The notes under the pieces were generated by a model that saw only the letters and a list, made by a program, of their open reading frames with translations, was not told where the DNA came from and made no database searches. A DNA stretch of 64,000 nt from Anarhynchus alexandrinus (Eukaryota > Chordata > Aves > Charadriiformes > Charadriidae). This document shows, one piece after another, positions 52,701 to 64,000 of this stretch. Position numbers and translations under genes: made by a program. Every line of letters starts with the position of its first letter. Position 1 is the stretch's first letter. The stretch is taken from NCBI GenBank assembly GCA_008711295.1, contig VUYV01000016.1, forward strand, positions 319,501 through 383,500, in the 5' to 3' direction.

Positions 52701-55426
52701 ACATTCATGATTTTCACTTTATTAATGTACAGATTCACACAAAACATTATTATTCTTGCTAAGGCCATTTCATTAATAAGTTTTCATAGTACAGAGTTGT
52801 GTACTGGGGGGAAATACAGCAGAGTGGCAGATTGTCATTTTAAAACAGTCACAATTTACCACTGATACACTGGAGGACATGCTGTAGCCTACTTATACAG
52901 AATTAACATTTGTATTTTAATGATATTACTCCAGAGCGTAGTAACAGACCACATAACCCCATGGGTACAGTCTTCTGGTCCACCAGCTCCATATGCAGCT
53001 TATCACAACTGTGCATAATACTGACAACTGGAAAACTGAACAAAAACAGCTTAAAATACTCGCCTCAGTTCTGTGTGACGCTAGGAAAAGTAAACCTCGC
53101 AGGCCTGTGCTTCCCCTGACCAAAGCTCCAGAGGTGTTGGATATAAGTCAAGACAAAGCCATCACTACACTGTGTCTCTGCTCACTAAGGAAACAGGTGG
53201 ATTAAACAAATACTGTTCCAACCCCATCCTTTTAACACAGATAAGTTCAGCAGCAGTTTCATCTTTGCACCCTCTTCAAAATGAGAGCAAATCTGCAGCT
53301 AATCCAACTTCAGCAACAAGATCACCTACCTACCATGCCAGCTGCATCCTAAACCCAGTATTTTCTCTGTGCAGTGGAGGCAGCACAAGCACGTGAAGGA
53401 CTCTGGTACAGGAATGGGACACCCTCAGAAAATGGCAGTTGGTCCTCGTTTCTGATGAGCTGAGGTGTGCACCTGTCTCTTGGAGCCTTTCAGGTGGACA
53501 CAGACCGGGACCACAAGCTAAACGGAATTTAAAGTATTTCTTTGCCAAGTTTTTGGAAAGACATACATGATACATGGTGGTCTAAGTTAAAGTGATGGTT
53601 TTGTTGCAGACAGAGGTCGCTCATGAGGAGTAGCCTTAAAAACACATTTGAGAAATGAAGAAACTGAAGTTGCTTGGAAGAACATCATCCATCCAGGCTT
53701 TTTTAATGCACTCACCTTGCTGGTTCTCCACAGCTTTTCTTCAGTTACAATGCACAGACCAGTCTTTGGGAAAGAAGTGACCAGTCCAGTCAGTCAGAGG
53801 AAAAAAAAATTTGGCATGTACCAGGAGCATATATTGCTTTTCTTTTCTTTTTTCATAAGCCAGTGGTAGAGATAAAGTACCACTTTAACAGAACTAAATC
53901 CCTCAGATCAGTAAGCAAAACTGTGTTCGACTCAAATACCTAGATTAAAAACAAACTGAGGAGAAGTGCAAAAGCCAGCGTTTTGGTTGCCAGAGACAAT
54001 TGCTTCATCGAGAGAAACAAGGGGCAGAGTCCACACTGGGCAGCAGTGCCCACCGGGGCCTACCATGATATTCCTGCTCTGGCCATAGAAAAGGGCCCAT
54101 ATAAACAGCAGTTGTGCCAAATAAAGCATTTAATTAATTACTTTTTCATTCTTTACATGTCAGTAGTGCAGCTGAAAATCGCTTCATTACAGGGAAATAC
54201 TGACTGACAAATTGCATAGGCTCCCGGGTCTTTCTTAATGTACAGACAGGAACTGTAATAGGTACATGCTAATAGGTAGCTTAATCATCTCTAGTTAACA
54301 AAGCATTGCACGGAAGAGCCTTGGGTACAGACATTTTAAAATACATTTCTAAAATTACTGTAGGAATTTTTAAACATGTCTACACCTTTTCAAAGCAAAC
54401 TCGATTCACCTGTCACCCAGACAACCAAAACAAGGTTTCCGTATAACATCAAGTCTCAGTCAACACCTTCGCACGTCTCAAGAACGAGGCAGCTTTGCCA
54501 ACAGCAGAGAGGGCAGAAACTAAGGGGTATCGGCCAGCGCACACAAAAGACCTGTAGTAGAGACAGCAGTGGGCGTTCATGTAAATGAAAAGTTAGAAAA
54601 ATAGATTATTACTCGGGTCAAGTCATCTTGGGGGTAGGAGGGATGGGCTGCGCCACAAAATAAAGTAAGTGGAAAAATAGATCCAAGAAAATATAGAAGA
54701 ACCTTACATTTTATATTTAGATATGAAATACAAAATACACCATTAACTAGGTCTACTTGCGACGACTGTTTGGAGGGCTGACACCAATTGAAGCAGTCCT
54801 GTCCCCTAACGTGTAATGCTTTCAGCACTAGGTCATTATGTATTCCGTATTTATACGTGCACACATGTATCTGTATAGGATGTATACACACACATGCATA
54901 CTGTATATGAGTCACAAAGCCTTTCACTAGCACCATTAAAAAAGCTCAATCATTTAAAAAAAAAAAAAAAACAACAAGGTCCAAGTGTATCTGACAGAGG
55001 TCCATTTACAAACAGAAAATGGTAACAATACAGCAACAGATCAGAAGCAATTATTCGTACTGTACTGGCATGGAGAAAATATTTACATGCTGGAATCAAT
55101 GGTACTGAGCCTTAAGACAGAACAGCAGGGAAAAAATAGTAGTTTCAAGTGCAGACTTTGGGTTCAGAGCTAACAAAACCAAGAAAGGATTTCTGCCAGA
55201 AGTGCTTCTTTCACCTCCGAAAGGTCTGCCAGTAATACCCAGAGCATCGCTTCTCATCTACCCATGTTGTCACAACAAAGAGCAGGATACTAAAGAAACA
55301 CGCAAGTCATTGGATTTGTAAGCAACAAAATAAAGCTAGATATTTTATCACGTATCCCACAGTGGTCCTTGGCTGTAACACAAGAACAGATTACTTAGGC
55401 TGCATGCCACAAATACCACAGACAAT
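52700..55426 (-). other. NAPB: NAPB 3' UTR (predicted)
   Basis: About 2.7 kb downstream of the NAPB stop on the minus strand, AT-rich and without introns that I can see. An A-rich tract lies at about 54956-54971. It is ended by the minus-strand AATAAA at 52719-52724. Confidence 0.55.
52719..52724 (-). terminator. NAPB: Candidate NAPB poly(A) signal
   Basis: The plus strand reads TTTATT, so the minus strand reads AATAAA. It gives a 3' UTR of about 2.7 kb. Confidence 0.5.
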
Positions 55427-55531
55427 TCACTTCAGGTCCCCGTCCCCTTCTCCTTGGATTGACTTCTTGATGCGAAGCAACATGGTTGTAAGCCACTGAT
55501 CCAACCGTGATATTGAATCGAATTCTTTAAC
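55427..55531 (-). CDS. NAPB: NAPB coding exon 11 (C-terminus)
   Basis: 105 nt: [19 protein letters not shown]... ending EGDGDLK and TGA at 55429-55427. Starts in phase 0 after acceptor TTTCTAATAG. Confidence 0.95.
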   Translation of the reverse strand, partial: VKEFDSISRLDQWLTTMLLRIKKSIQGEGDGDLK

Positions 55532-58500
55532 CTATTAGAAAAAAAAAATAGTTTAAATTTAAGATATGAGAAAGCAAACAAGACTGCTGCAAAAGAATCA
55601 TTCTGCAGCTCTTGAAGTATGGGCTTTTAAAACTTCTAGTCTTACCAGAAAAAAAAATAAAATAAAAAGATATCTATCCAAAAACACACAAAGCGCGTTA
55701 AGCCACTGTCAAACACAGAAAGGAGCTGAAGCAAAACCAGGCAGGATCTTTATTTAATTCTCATTGATAAAGTATTAAGTTTAGGACTTGCTAGAGCACA
55801 GGCTGGAAGCAGCTCTGCTCACGTCCATCTCTCCTGCGGGTTGTTTTGTGGCAGGACGGTTAAGCAGTGAAGCACCCGGTGATTCGCCCTGCTGGACTCA
55901 GAGCTCGGGCAACCAGTTACCCAGCATTTAACAGCACACGAACCCCAAAAAGATAAAGAAGGAACCACCCAGACATCCACAAGCGCACCTTAGCAAATGC
56001 ATGACTACTTACTGCCTCGGTGTATGCCTCGCTGTTCTGCTCCTCATGGGCTTCCAGCAGTTTCTAGGAAAACACCATTAAAAATTAGCAAATACCGTGT
56101 TCCTGCATGTTCCCACCAGGCCAGTGCATGGCATCTTGTCCCCAGGAGAGAGGGGACCTCGGCAGCCGCACTGTGGGGTACCCACGTCCCCAGCAGCGGC
56201 ACCTTTGCCATCTACTCAAACCACCCACCATGAACACAGAAATAGTTTTGGGGGGGGTTAAGTTGGCTAGAATAACTGTCTTTCTGCTGCAGCTACTTTC
56301 CACAAGTCTGGTATAAACCCAAAGCAAAGCGAGTCTGATGTCCTCCAAAACATTTGAATAAATGACCAAATCTATAGCAAGGCGAAAAAGCACAAAGGAA
56401 AAAGGCAGTATACATGTTCAAGCGTGACTATTATTTTAATACTAGCTTTACTCACTTTCAACAGCTTGCACTCCCGTGAATCTGTGAATGCTGGGAACAT
56501 TTCTTCATATTTCTCAAGTGCAAGCTGAAAGAGAGAAGATAACCTTTACACTCATTTCACACAAAACCACTTGCTTTTTATTTCAGTTTTTGCCTTCCAG
56601 TCCTAAAACAGCACAGAGAACTTGGGAAAGTATTCATAGTAAATCCAATTTGACACTATGGCGCTTCAAGCTTTAGTCTGTGCAGCTGCCACGCAAATCC
56701 CTGTGTGTGCAAGAACGGGTCTCAGCCAGCAAAGGTTGATTAAGAGGGATGCAGAAAGTTTGGGATAACTGTTCTGAGCCCACTGACCTTCGCATTCAGC
56801 TCATCCACAATGAAGTGGCATAGAGCGGCTTTGAAGAAATACTCTTTCGCGCTATACTTCAGCAAAGGATTATCCATCGTGTTTGTTCCGACCTAGGCAC
56901 AAAAAGCTATTATTAGAGTTGGGAAAGAAAATGTCATCATTAAGAACTGAATTAAAAACAGGACAGCTGATTAAAATTACACACAGCACCATAATGCGAA
57001 TGAAAACCACAGAAAAAAATGCCAGCGTCCGTACAAAAAGCTTTTGGGAAGCCAGACAGATTTTTAACGAATCCCAAGTGAGGTCAGAAACGCACAGGCA
57101 GCTGTGAGAGCACACCCACACAGCCCGTCCTCCCAGGGAGCCGCTGCACCAGTGCAGGGGTACCACACTGGCACCTCACTACGTTCTGTCTGATGCAGAA
57201 GGGGGAAAGCAAGTCGACTCGGTGAAAACCTGCTCCAATATTCACCCTCCAGAAGCACAAAAGCAGCACTGCAAGTATTCCCTGGTACAAAGGCACAGCA
57301 ATCAAGTTTACAAATCTAGGGGGAAATTTTGTGCCAAACATATTTGTATATACGATCAAAAGTGTAATTATAGATTTCTTTCCCCCTGATTTCCCCAGCC
57401 TTTCTCTAGAAACAAGAGAATTCAGGGAAAAAATCACCTTGGGTAAGTTAAAGCAACTCTTAAAAGCAAAGGAGCAAACCATGTCTCGTAAAGGCATAAT
57501 CAGCCCTGAAATAAGTAAGAGTAGGAGCTTCTAGGCCACAGCAATTTTGTGAGACTGACACACTGACCCGCTTTCCATTTTCAAGAAATTTTTGCCCGGT
57601 TGGACGAAGCACGCATCCTCACCTGCTCATAGATTTCTATCGCCTTCTGGTACTGCTCCAGCTGCGCGGCATAGGCGGCCACCTTCAGCAGACACTTGTT
57701 GGCTGAGCTACAATCAATTATAGCGTTAAAGTAAGTAATTGTGTCCTGGGGTAACAAAAATCCATGCCCTGGTACCTCCAAGCACTACCTGTACTACCTT
57801 AGTGTATTTAAAAGCAAGACCCAAAAGCTGCCAATTAAGGGAATTTTCTTTTTAACAGCCAAAATTAAAACACACAGAAAGGCACAAAGTCCTTCAACTC
57901 AGCACAGCCCTGGAGTCAGACACCGTTCAGTCGCTCCGTGCTTTCTCTACACCCGAAACAGGCACTCCAAACCAGAGAAGCCTGCGTGCAGGATGAGAAC
58001 CTTAAACAGAAATCTGTCTAAGTAGGACTTGGGCATCCCACCAAAGGACATTTCAGAAGAGGCTGGCAGGCGAGGTGTGCAAGCGCGTGGGCCATCTAGG
58101 ACAAATCCCCATCTCCAGCCCTTCCCTGTTGCGACTCTTCTTACAAAGACCACTTGCCTGTTCGACTCCTCTCCTTTGTAATAGTCTGCAGCCTGCTCGT
58201 AGTGTGCGATCGCCTGGGGACAGAAACACCGTGCTTGAATGCCACTTCTGAAGTACAATTTTTGATCAGACCAGCGTACAGCAACCGCATTCACAAAAGC
58301 TCTTCCATTCCGCACACAAAGGGAGCGGCACCACAGGGCGCTTGCGGGGTTTCTGGTGGAGCGAGGCACTGCTGCGCATCCCCTGCACACTCCAAACACG
58401 AGGCTGCCCTTGGAAATTTGACCGTGGACTCGTTAAGTGTCCCAAACTCCAGTGCAAGTTTCATCCAGGTGACACTACTCTTGAGGTAATGACTACGAAC

Positions 58501-61500
58501 GCTTATAATCAGAACGCGACAAGGCTTCTGCCAGGTTTGCCACGATAGAATAAATGGCTTAACAGAACAGCCCTGACGCAGCAGGGCTTGATTTAAGGTG
58601 GGCTGCATGTGGAGAGGCAACACTGAAGTCATTAAGAGAGATAGATGGGACCAAGTGAAGTGGAGCTGAGGAAGCAAATGATTGTCTAGAAAACAGTATC
58701 TAGAAACCATACATTTTTGTTCTGCAAACTTCAAGCAGAAGATTTGCAGCCAGTTGAGCTGCTGCAGGATTCCTGCTCACGGCCCTCGGTTATAGGAATG
58801 AGAGAGGGTCAGCATCAACCAGAAGTACAGCAAGTTCCTTTGGGTGTGTCAGAAAATAGCTATAAAACTGCCCCACAACTTCCCAAAGTGCTTTTCAGAT
58901 GTGAAACACCCCTTCAGTCGAGGTTTCTCACCTGGGCGTTTTGCCAGCCCTGCCGTGCTGCCGCTCAGCAGAGTGGCACACGACAGAGTCAGCACTGCCC
59001 CGCGAGACACCCGTGCTGGGAAAAATCGTCACTCACCCTGTTAACTCTAACTTCAAGTTACGGGTGACTTGCACCTACGTAAAGAAGCCCGATGCCAGAT
59101 GGGTTTTCTCGGCCGCGCTGAGCTCGGCACAGCTCTGGCCGGGGAAGGAAATGCAGCCGGCGCCACAGCACCTGCAGAGCAGTACCAGCAGCGCCCGGCG
59201 TCCTCACCTTCTCAATGTCTACCAGCTCGGCCTCATAGATCTCCGCAATGGTGATGTGGTGCTTGGCAGCGATAGTGAATCGTCCCTAGAGAAGGCAGAG
59301 GTGGCAGGTGAGATGGGGGCTCCCCCTCCGCTCAGCGCACACAGCATTTACCGAGCTGCATCTCTTACAAGCACATCAGTCCACAAGCTGCCAGCGCAGC
59401 TTCTTACCATGTCGGTGTAGATATCGATAGCTGCATTTAAGCAGTTGATGGCCTCTGCAGCATGAGTGTTCAGGAAAAACAACAAAGTCAGCCAGCACGT
59501 CAGATTTCCCAGCCCAAGAAAGACCTCCCCTCCCCCCCTCCAAAAATCAGATCTTGGTAACATTTCTCTTCATCAGACCACAAACCAGCTTCTTCAATAA
59601 GTATCTACTCACACATGTACATATGTATGTATGTATGGAACAACCGACACAACATTTTCAACCCTCAAGACCTACAGATGTCACATCCCCTGCATTTTTG
59701 CACCTGCAGATGTAATCCCAATTCACCCACCCCGAACAGCCCATATCCCACCAACAGCCTGCTGGTTCACCTGGGCAAAAATTCCGATGCTGAAAGGTAA
59801 CAGTCAAAAATTAGGATGGGCAAAATATAAACGACTTGTACCCCAGGTTTGTGAGGCTGCATCCTCAAACAGAGCAAAATTCAAAATGTCGATCTCATAA
59901 ACACGCAGGGGCTGCCATTTTCTAGGAAATTGGGTGGGTTTACAATTATAAAACAGTGTTATCCACCCCAAATTAGTTTCTTCAGCCCCCTGGCACAGGA
60001 AAGCATGGGCAATACTGGTGGATTGTCTGGTGTATTTCCAAACACTCAGCATGGGTAAGGGGAATCACAGGTCTTCCACAAAACCGCAACCCTGCTCTTT
60101 ACGACCAGATTTAAAGAATCCAAATCCTTTATCCTCATCCCATCAAAGTTCAGTCCGTTTTCCTCCCACCTCTCCTCTGCCCCAGGGAAACTGCTGGGGG
60201 TGGGGGGTGGGGCTGGGGCTAAGAGCGGGGATCCCACTGCGACCCAGACCTGAGACCTGCCTTAAGTATTCCTTAAGAAGTGAGTATGTCTCCAAAGTCA
60301 AGCTAAAGCAGGAAGGAAGCTACCCAGGGGCAGCGCTTCAGAACCAACGCACTGCAGCATACCAAAGCTCAGCAAAGGCTTTGGTACAGCCAAAGCACCA
60401 AAGATCACCTCGAGATGACACGCCTACGAGCGCCGGTCCACGCAGCAGACCAAGATGGTGCTGACTAGCTCGCATCACCTGAAGGACTGCTTTGGAGAAG
60501 CAGAAGTGCAGGAAGTATTACAGCTTTTGAGTAGTGTGCAACAAGGATCCACAGCCCCATGGAGCCAGTGACTACTGAAAGCCTCAGCGCGCCACCTCCT
60601 CTGCCACTAAGCAGCTTTGCAAGAAACAATCCCGGATTTCACTCTCCTTACCTTGCGGGTCTGCTTTTTTGTAGGCGTTCCCGGCGTCCACAAAGCTGGT
60701 GGCCGAGTCGTGCTTGCTCTGCAGCTGCATGTGCAGCTTGGCCGCCTGACAAAACGCGTTTCCTGCGGCTGGGAGAGAAGAGCACACCGACCCCATGTAC
60801 CCCTCTGACCCGGCAATGAGCGGGATCAACGCAAAACAGCAAAGCAGGCGTCACTTCCCAGGACCCAGAGAGGTTGAGAGACGCAACAACCCCAAACTGT
60901 TTGTGTCCAGGCGCTGCTCATCTGCTGGGGGCTGAGCTCATCCCCACGGGGTGCAGTGGGGGCATCCCACCTGCACACTCATCCTTGGCAGTGTGTGTTC
61001 ATCCTCACCACTGGCTGCGCCCTGCACCTACTGGATCAGCAACGGGGATCCCTTGGATCTTGAAATCCATCGGATTTTATGTCCTTCCCCAAGGTATTTC
61101 CCTGCTGAAGAGCAAAGCCAGGGCAGAGCCCCTTTAGCAGGCTTCCCTGCACAATTACAAGCTTTCATTTTAAAATGGTAAACTGGACCCAGGCTAATAT
61201 AACATCAGGAACATTCAGGTCACCCTCCTTTGCCCACTCTCCCAATACTTAAAACATTGCAGGGCCGGGCAAAGCAGAGGTTGCATCACCACAGGGACCA
61301 TCCCCATGGAAACAGCCTGGGATGTAAAACTCCACTTCGATAATTCGCAGGAAGATGCTCAGGCGCTTGTGGGTCACCCCGGCATCAGCCACCCTCCACG
61401 CAGCCCCCCCAACGACGGGGGCTGTACTCACCGCTCCAGTTTTTGGCGATCTTGAACATGTTGGCAGCCCTGGTGTACATTTCACAGGCTTCCTCCACCC

Positions 61501-61511
61501 TGGTGTTGCCC
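55427..61511 (-). CDS. NAPB: NAPB, beta-SNAP (partial: coding exons 2-11)
   Basis: Ten minus-strand exons encode about 263 of the expected 298 residues. Only the first coding exon (about 34 residues) is missing, beyond the right edge. Recognisable blocks are [43 protein letters not shown] and [14 protein letters not shown]. Beta-SNAP is a cytosolic, brain-enriched adaptor of stacked TPR-like helical hairpins. It binds SNARE complexes and recruits NSF to take them apart after membrane fusion. The penultimate leucine (DLK end) is the residue known in alpha-SNAP to be needed to stimulate NSF ATPase. Beta-type residues ([29 protein letters not shown]) rule out NAPA. All exon phases join without a frameshift. 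Position next to GZF1 matches mammals. Confidence 0.96.
56013..56063 (-). CDS. NAPB: NAPB coding exon 10
   Basis: 51 nt, 17 codons: [17 protein letters not shown]. The donor is GGCA|GTAAGT. Confidence 0.95.
56456..56524 (-). CDS. NAPB: NAPB coding exon 9
   Basis: 69 nt, 23 codons: [16 protein letters not shown] then RECKLLK. The acceptor is TCTTTCAG and the donor AAA|GTGAGT. Confidence 0.95.
56788..56892 (-). CDS. NAPB: NAPB coding exon 8
   Basis: 105 nt, 35 codons: [20 protein letters not shown] then [15 protein letters not shown]. The acceptor is TGCCTAG and the donor AAG|GTCAGT. Confidence 0.95.
57623..57707 (-). CDS. NAPB: NAPB coding exon 7
   Basis: 85 nt; its first base completes a Ser codon. 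It then encodes [20 protein letters not shown] and KAIEIYEQ. The acceptor is GATTGTAG and the donor CAG|GTGAGG. Confidence 0.95.
58158..58213 (-). CDS. NAPB: NAPB coding exon 6, with a GC splice donor
   Basis: 56 nt: [18 protein letters not shown] plus two bases of Ser. The donor reads AACAG|GCAAGT, a GC-AG intron with an otherwise perfect consensus. Reading frame and family alignment both require this junction. Confidence 0.93.
59208..59285 (-). CDS. NAPB: NAPB coding exon 5
   Basis: 78 nt, 26 codons: [20 protein letters not shown] then LVDIEK. The acceptor is TCTCTAG and the donor AAG|GTGAGG. Confidence 0.95.
59408..59454 (-). CDS. NAPB: NAPB coding exon 4
   Basis: 47 nt: completes a Glu codon, then [15 protein letters not shown]. 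The acceptor is CATGCTGCAG and the donor ATG|GTAAGA. Confidence 0.94.
59621..59637 (+). repeat. (TATG)n microsatellite
   Basis: A short run of ATGT/TATG units in an NAPB intron. Only a few copies. Confidence 0.6.
60652..60768 (-). CDS. NAPB: NAPB coding exon 3
   Basis: 117 nt: completes Ala, then [20 protein letters not shown] and [18 protein letters not shown]. The acceptor is CTCTCCCAG. The later AG at CCGCAG is rejected because it would break the family sequence and the frame. Confidence 0.94.
61432..61511 (-). CDS. NAPB: NAPB coding exon 2
   Basis: 80 nt: the last base of a Gly codon, then [20 protein letters not shown] and IAKNWS plus one base of Ala. The acceptor is GTTTCAG and the donor AGCG|GTGAGT. 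Confidence 0.94.
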
Positions 61512-64000
61512 CTGAAACACAGCGAGAGAGCCCCTGGCACCATGCTGGAACAAAATGCCGCCCCCGAAATGGGGGCTGAGAGCTGAAATAGGGATTGTTG
61601 CAGCCCCGTGTGCTCGGGCAACATGGCCCCTCCGGGCTTGACGAGGCTGATCACCCTCATTTAAAATGCAGGGTGAGCATCACGCTGCTTGGGGAGGGGA
61701 AAGCCGGATTTGGGGAACTGGCAGCCCCCGACTCTCACCAGACCCTCTCCCAGGGGGTACCAGCTCGCTACCAATGCACGGTGGAGATGGGGTTAGGTCC
61801 TAACGGGATCCCGCCAAGCGCCACCAGGAACAGGGAGCAGGCAGAGCTGGCAGGCACCGAATAACCCAACCCTTGCTAGAAAGGGGCGGCAGAGTTTTTC
61901 AGTGCATAAAGCAGGAACAGGAAAGCAGACAAAACCCACTCCTGAAATGGCAGGTTTTGGCATGTTCCTGAGGAGTTTGGAGCTTGGAGCAAGCCCCCAT
62001 CTGCACTTTGACTCAGGTCCCTCCTTTTTGGGCAGCAGCAGCCAGCTGGTAAGAGTCTCATGAGACTCAGCAAAAACACCTGCAAAAAGCAAACTCTAGT
62101 ACGCGACAAACTACTGCATCATTTAGTGAACATAAAGCAAATTAAAAAATTAAGCCATGCTAGACAACTTGCTGCTTGCATAACTAACACAGGCGCACTC
62201 TCCAGGTCCCAACAAATAAACCTCATCAGACCAAGCCCCGACATGCCGGTGGGTTTTCACGTCCACATCTTCTGGTAGGGAATGCAAGCGAGAGAACAAC
62301 TCAACACAAGACTAACTGATGGGGTTTAGTAGCGTAACTCGGCTCCCCGAAATGGATGACTAATGATGAATTTATCTTGAGAGAGAAGTGAAATATTTTT
62401 GTTAATTAAATGCAGATTTCTTCATAGACTTACTCCTACAAGCTCATTACTGCCCTCTGTAGCACACGGTCCTGCTGACCCCAGAAAGAGCTGGAGGTGA
62501 CAACATTTATTATTGCTTTTTTTTTTTTTTCCCTTCCTTCTTCTGGCAGCTGACCACATATCATTTCTAAGTACAGACGGTTTTTTTGGACCGCTCGTTC
62601 TTGCTCTTGAAAGCTGCCTTTTGCATGAACTAGAGCCAAAGAAGGCAACGGAAGGTAACGCTACACCCTGCAAGGCGTCCAAAACCGGGTGGTTTTCAGC
62701 CTTTTAGTCTCAAAAAAGAAAAAAAAAAAAAAGAAAAGTACTTGTGCAAGCTAATGGAGCTCTTCAGGAAAAAGCCCGGCAGCCGATAACGCTTTTGGCC
62801 AGGCACTCAGTGGCCTGGGCACCCCCTTTCACCAGGAGGATGCAGAGAGCAAAGTCACCCATCACCTTTTCTTCCATTTTAAAAGCAATTTTTCTTGCAT
62901 CTATTTTTAACCCAAGAAAATGAGAAATTTGCCTCTCGAAATCTCTGCTGGTTCACTCCAAGGATTTTCAGCAATTTGCCGGCCGGATTACGCCCCTGGA
63001 GCACGCCCTGCCCGATTAATCTGCCGGATGCTGGGGAGGAATTTATTTTTAAAACTTCTGCTTTTAGGGCTGCAGGCACTAGATTTTTCCAGGCTGTTGT
63101 TTAGAACCATCAAGGCCTCCGTGGGAGCATCACTCCATAAATGCTCTTTTCTTAAAAATAAAAAAAAAGCACCAAGATTGAGGTGGCCAAAACTGCTAGT
63201 TTTTCAAAATCCTTCCGGGCACAGCTCTCTCACCCCCAGGAATATCTACTTTTGAACGAAAAGACCCACTAAAAAGGAAGCTTTACCATTTTCTGGGGGT
63301 ATCGCTCCCCCCAGCAACCCCATCCTTCCAGAGGGTCTCCGTGCCACGAGCCAAGGGCTCAGTACCACAAGGGGACCATGGCTCCACTGGGAAAAAAAAT
63401 CATCTGTAAGACCCCAATCCTGGTCCAAAATCCCCCTGGAACTGCAAAACGCCTCAAGGAGGATGGAGGGCTTCAAGCCTCACCCTGGCACCACTCACAG
63501 CAGCCCGAGCAGAGCCCTTGGGTGAGGATGCTCCCCGGGATAAGGGGAGATGCCAGCCCTCGCCAGGGCGAACCCCAGTGACGCCGCGGCCCTGAGAGGA
63601 TTACCAGTGGCAAGTCCCCACCGGGATAAAGCTGGGATGAGCGCAGCCGCCGTACAGCAGACCTGGGGACACCCCTCCCCACGGCTGGCTGGACACGGGG
63701 AGGGGGGACAGGCAGGTGCCCCGAGCGGCAGAGGCCGATCGGGCTCATCACACCGCTGTTCCCATGACGGCTGCAGCAGCGGCAGCACCCGGGGGAGGGA
63801 GGGCTGCTGGGGCACCACCAGCCAGGCTCACCCCGGCTACGCTATGGGGGGGGCTGTGTGTGTGTGTGTGTGTCCCTCCCAGTGCCTTAACACAGCCCCC
63901 CTGCTGCAGAGGCTAAGGGAGACCCTCACCCACGCTGCTGCCCCCCCCCCTTTTGCAACCCCATTGCAAGTCCCCCATTTTGCACATCGCGCTCCCCCTT
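61512..64000 (-). other. NAPB: NAPB intron 1 (partial)
   Basis: About 2.5 kb of the intron before coding exon 2, running off the window. I looked on the minus strand for the first coding exon (expected start MDNAGKE-like) and did not find it. The right end, about 63480-63960, is GC-rich and holds a short (TG)n run at about 63854-63873 and a C run near 63941-63950. Confidence 0.7.
63854..63873 (+). repeat. (TG)n microsatellite
   Basis: About ten TG dinucleotides. Short simple repeat inside NAPB intron 1. Confidence 0.8.

Noticed and set aside
55427..61511. NAPA (alpha-SNAP) as the identity of the minus-strand gene
   Set aside because: Residues such as [29 protein letters not shown] and the GEGDGDLK end are beta-type, and synteny with GZF1 fits NAPB.
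63480..63960. GC-rich right edge as the NAPB promoter and exon 1
   Set aside because: No minus-strand sequence resembling the conserved SNAP N-terminus is present and no matching donor could be placed.

Overview
The window is vertebrate nuclear DNA, most likely from a bird. It has split genes with GT-AG introns, two CpG-island promoters, and CR1 retrotransposon copies, one of which ends in the ATTCTATG-type tail typical of sauropsid CR1. A 40-base N gap at 550-589 and a single N at 7096 mark a draft assembly. The gene order GZF1 (+) then NAPB (-) matches human 20p11.21, known from memory.

Layout. (1) Positions 1 to about 25,280 are intergenic. I find no convincing coding exon there, only old CR1 fragments, short duplications and homopolymer tracts. 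(2) A CpG island at about 25,283-26,030 with repeated YY1-type motifs looks like the promoter of a plus-strand gene. Its coding exons lie at 31,580-39,131 and encode a 969-residue BTB/C2H2 zinc-finger protein with 15 fingers. It is a tandem paralogue of GZF1. (3) Its poly(A) signal at 39,254 lies less than 200 bp before the next CpG island, at about 39,350-39,760. That island is the promoter of GZF1, whose coding exons lie at 42,848-49,710 and encode 707 residues with a BTB domain and 10 fingers. (4) NAPB (beta-SNAP) lies on the minus strand, tail to tail with GZF1. Coding exons 2-11 occupy 61,511 down to 55,427; the first coding exon is beyond the right edge.

The two BTB-zinc-finger genes share their last five coding exons: the three internal finger exons have identical lengths (95, 168 and 158 nt) and all intron phases match. 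The upstream copy carries an extra 936-nt exon, flanked by phase-2 introns, that encodes an acidic linker and a second copy of the five-finger module. Skipping it would restore a GZF1-like 10-finger protein of 657 residues. This tandem copy with an internally doubled finger array is the most unusual thing in the window. Both proteins are expected to be nuclear transcription regulators. NAPB is an unrelated vesicle-fusion cofactor that is a neighbour by synteny only.
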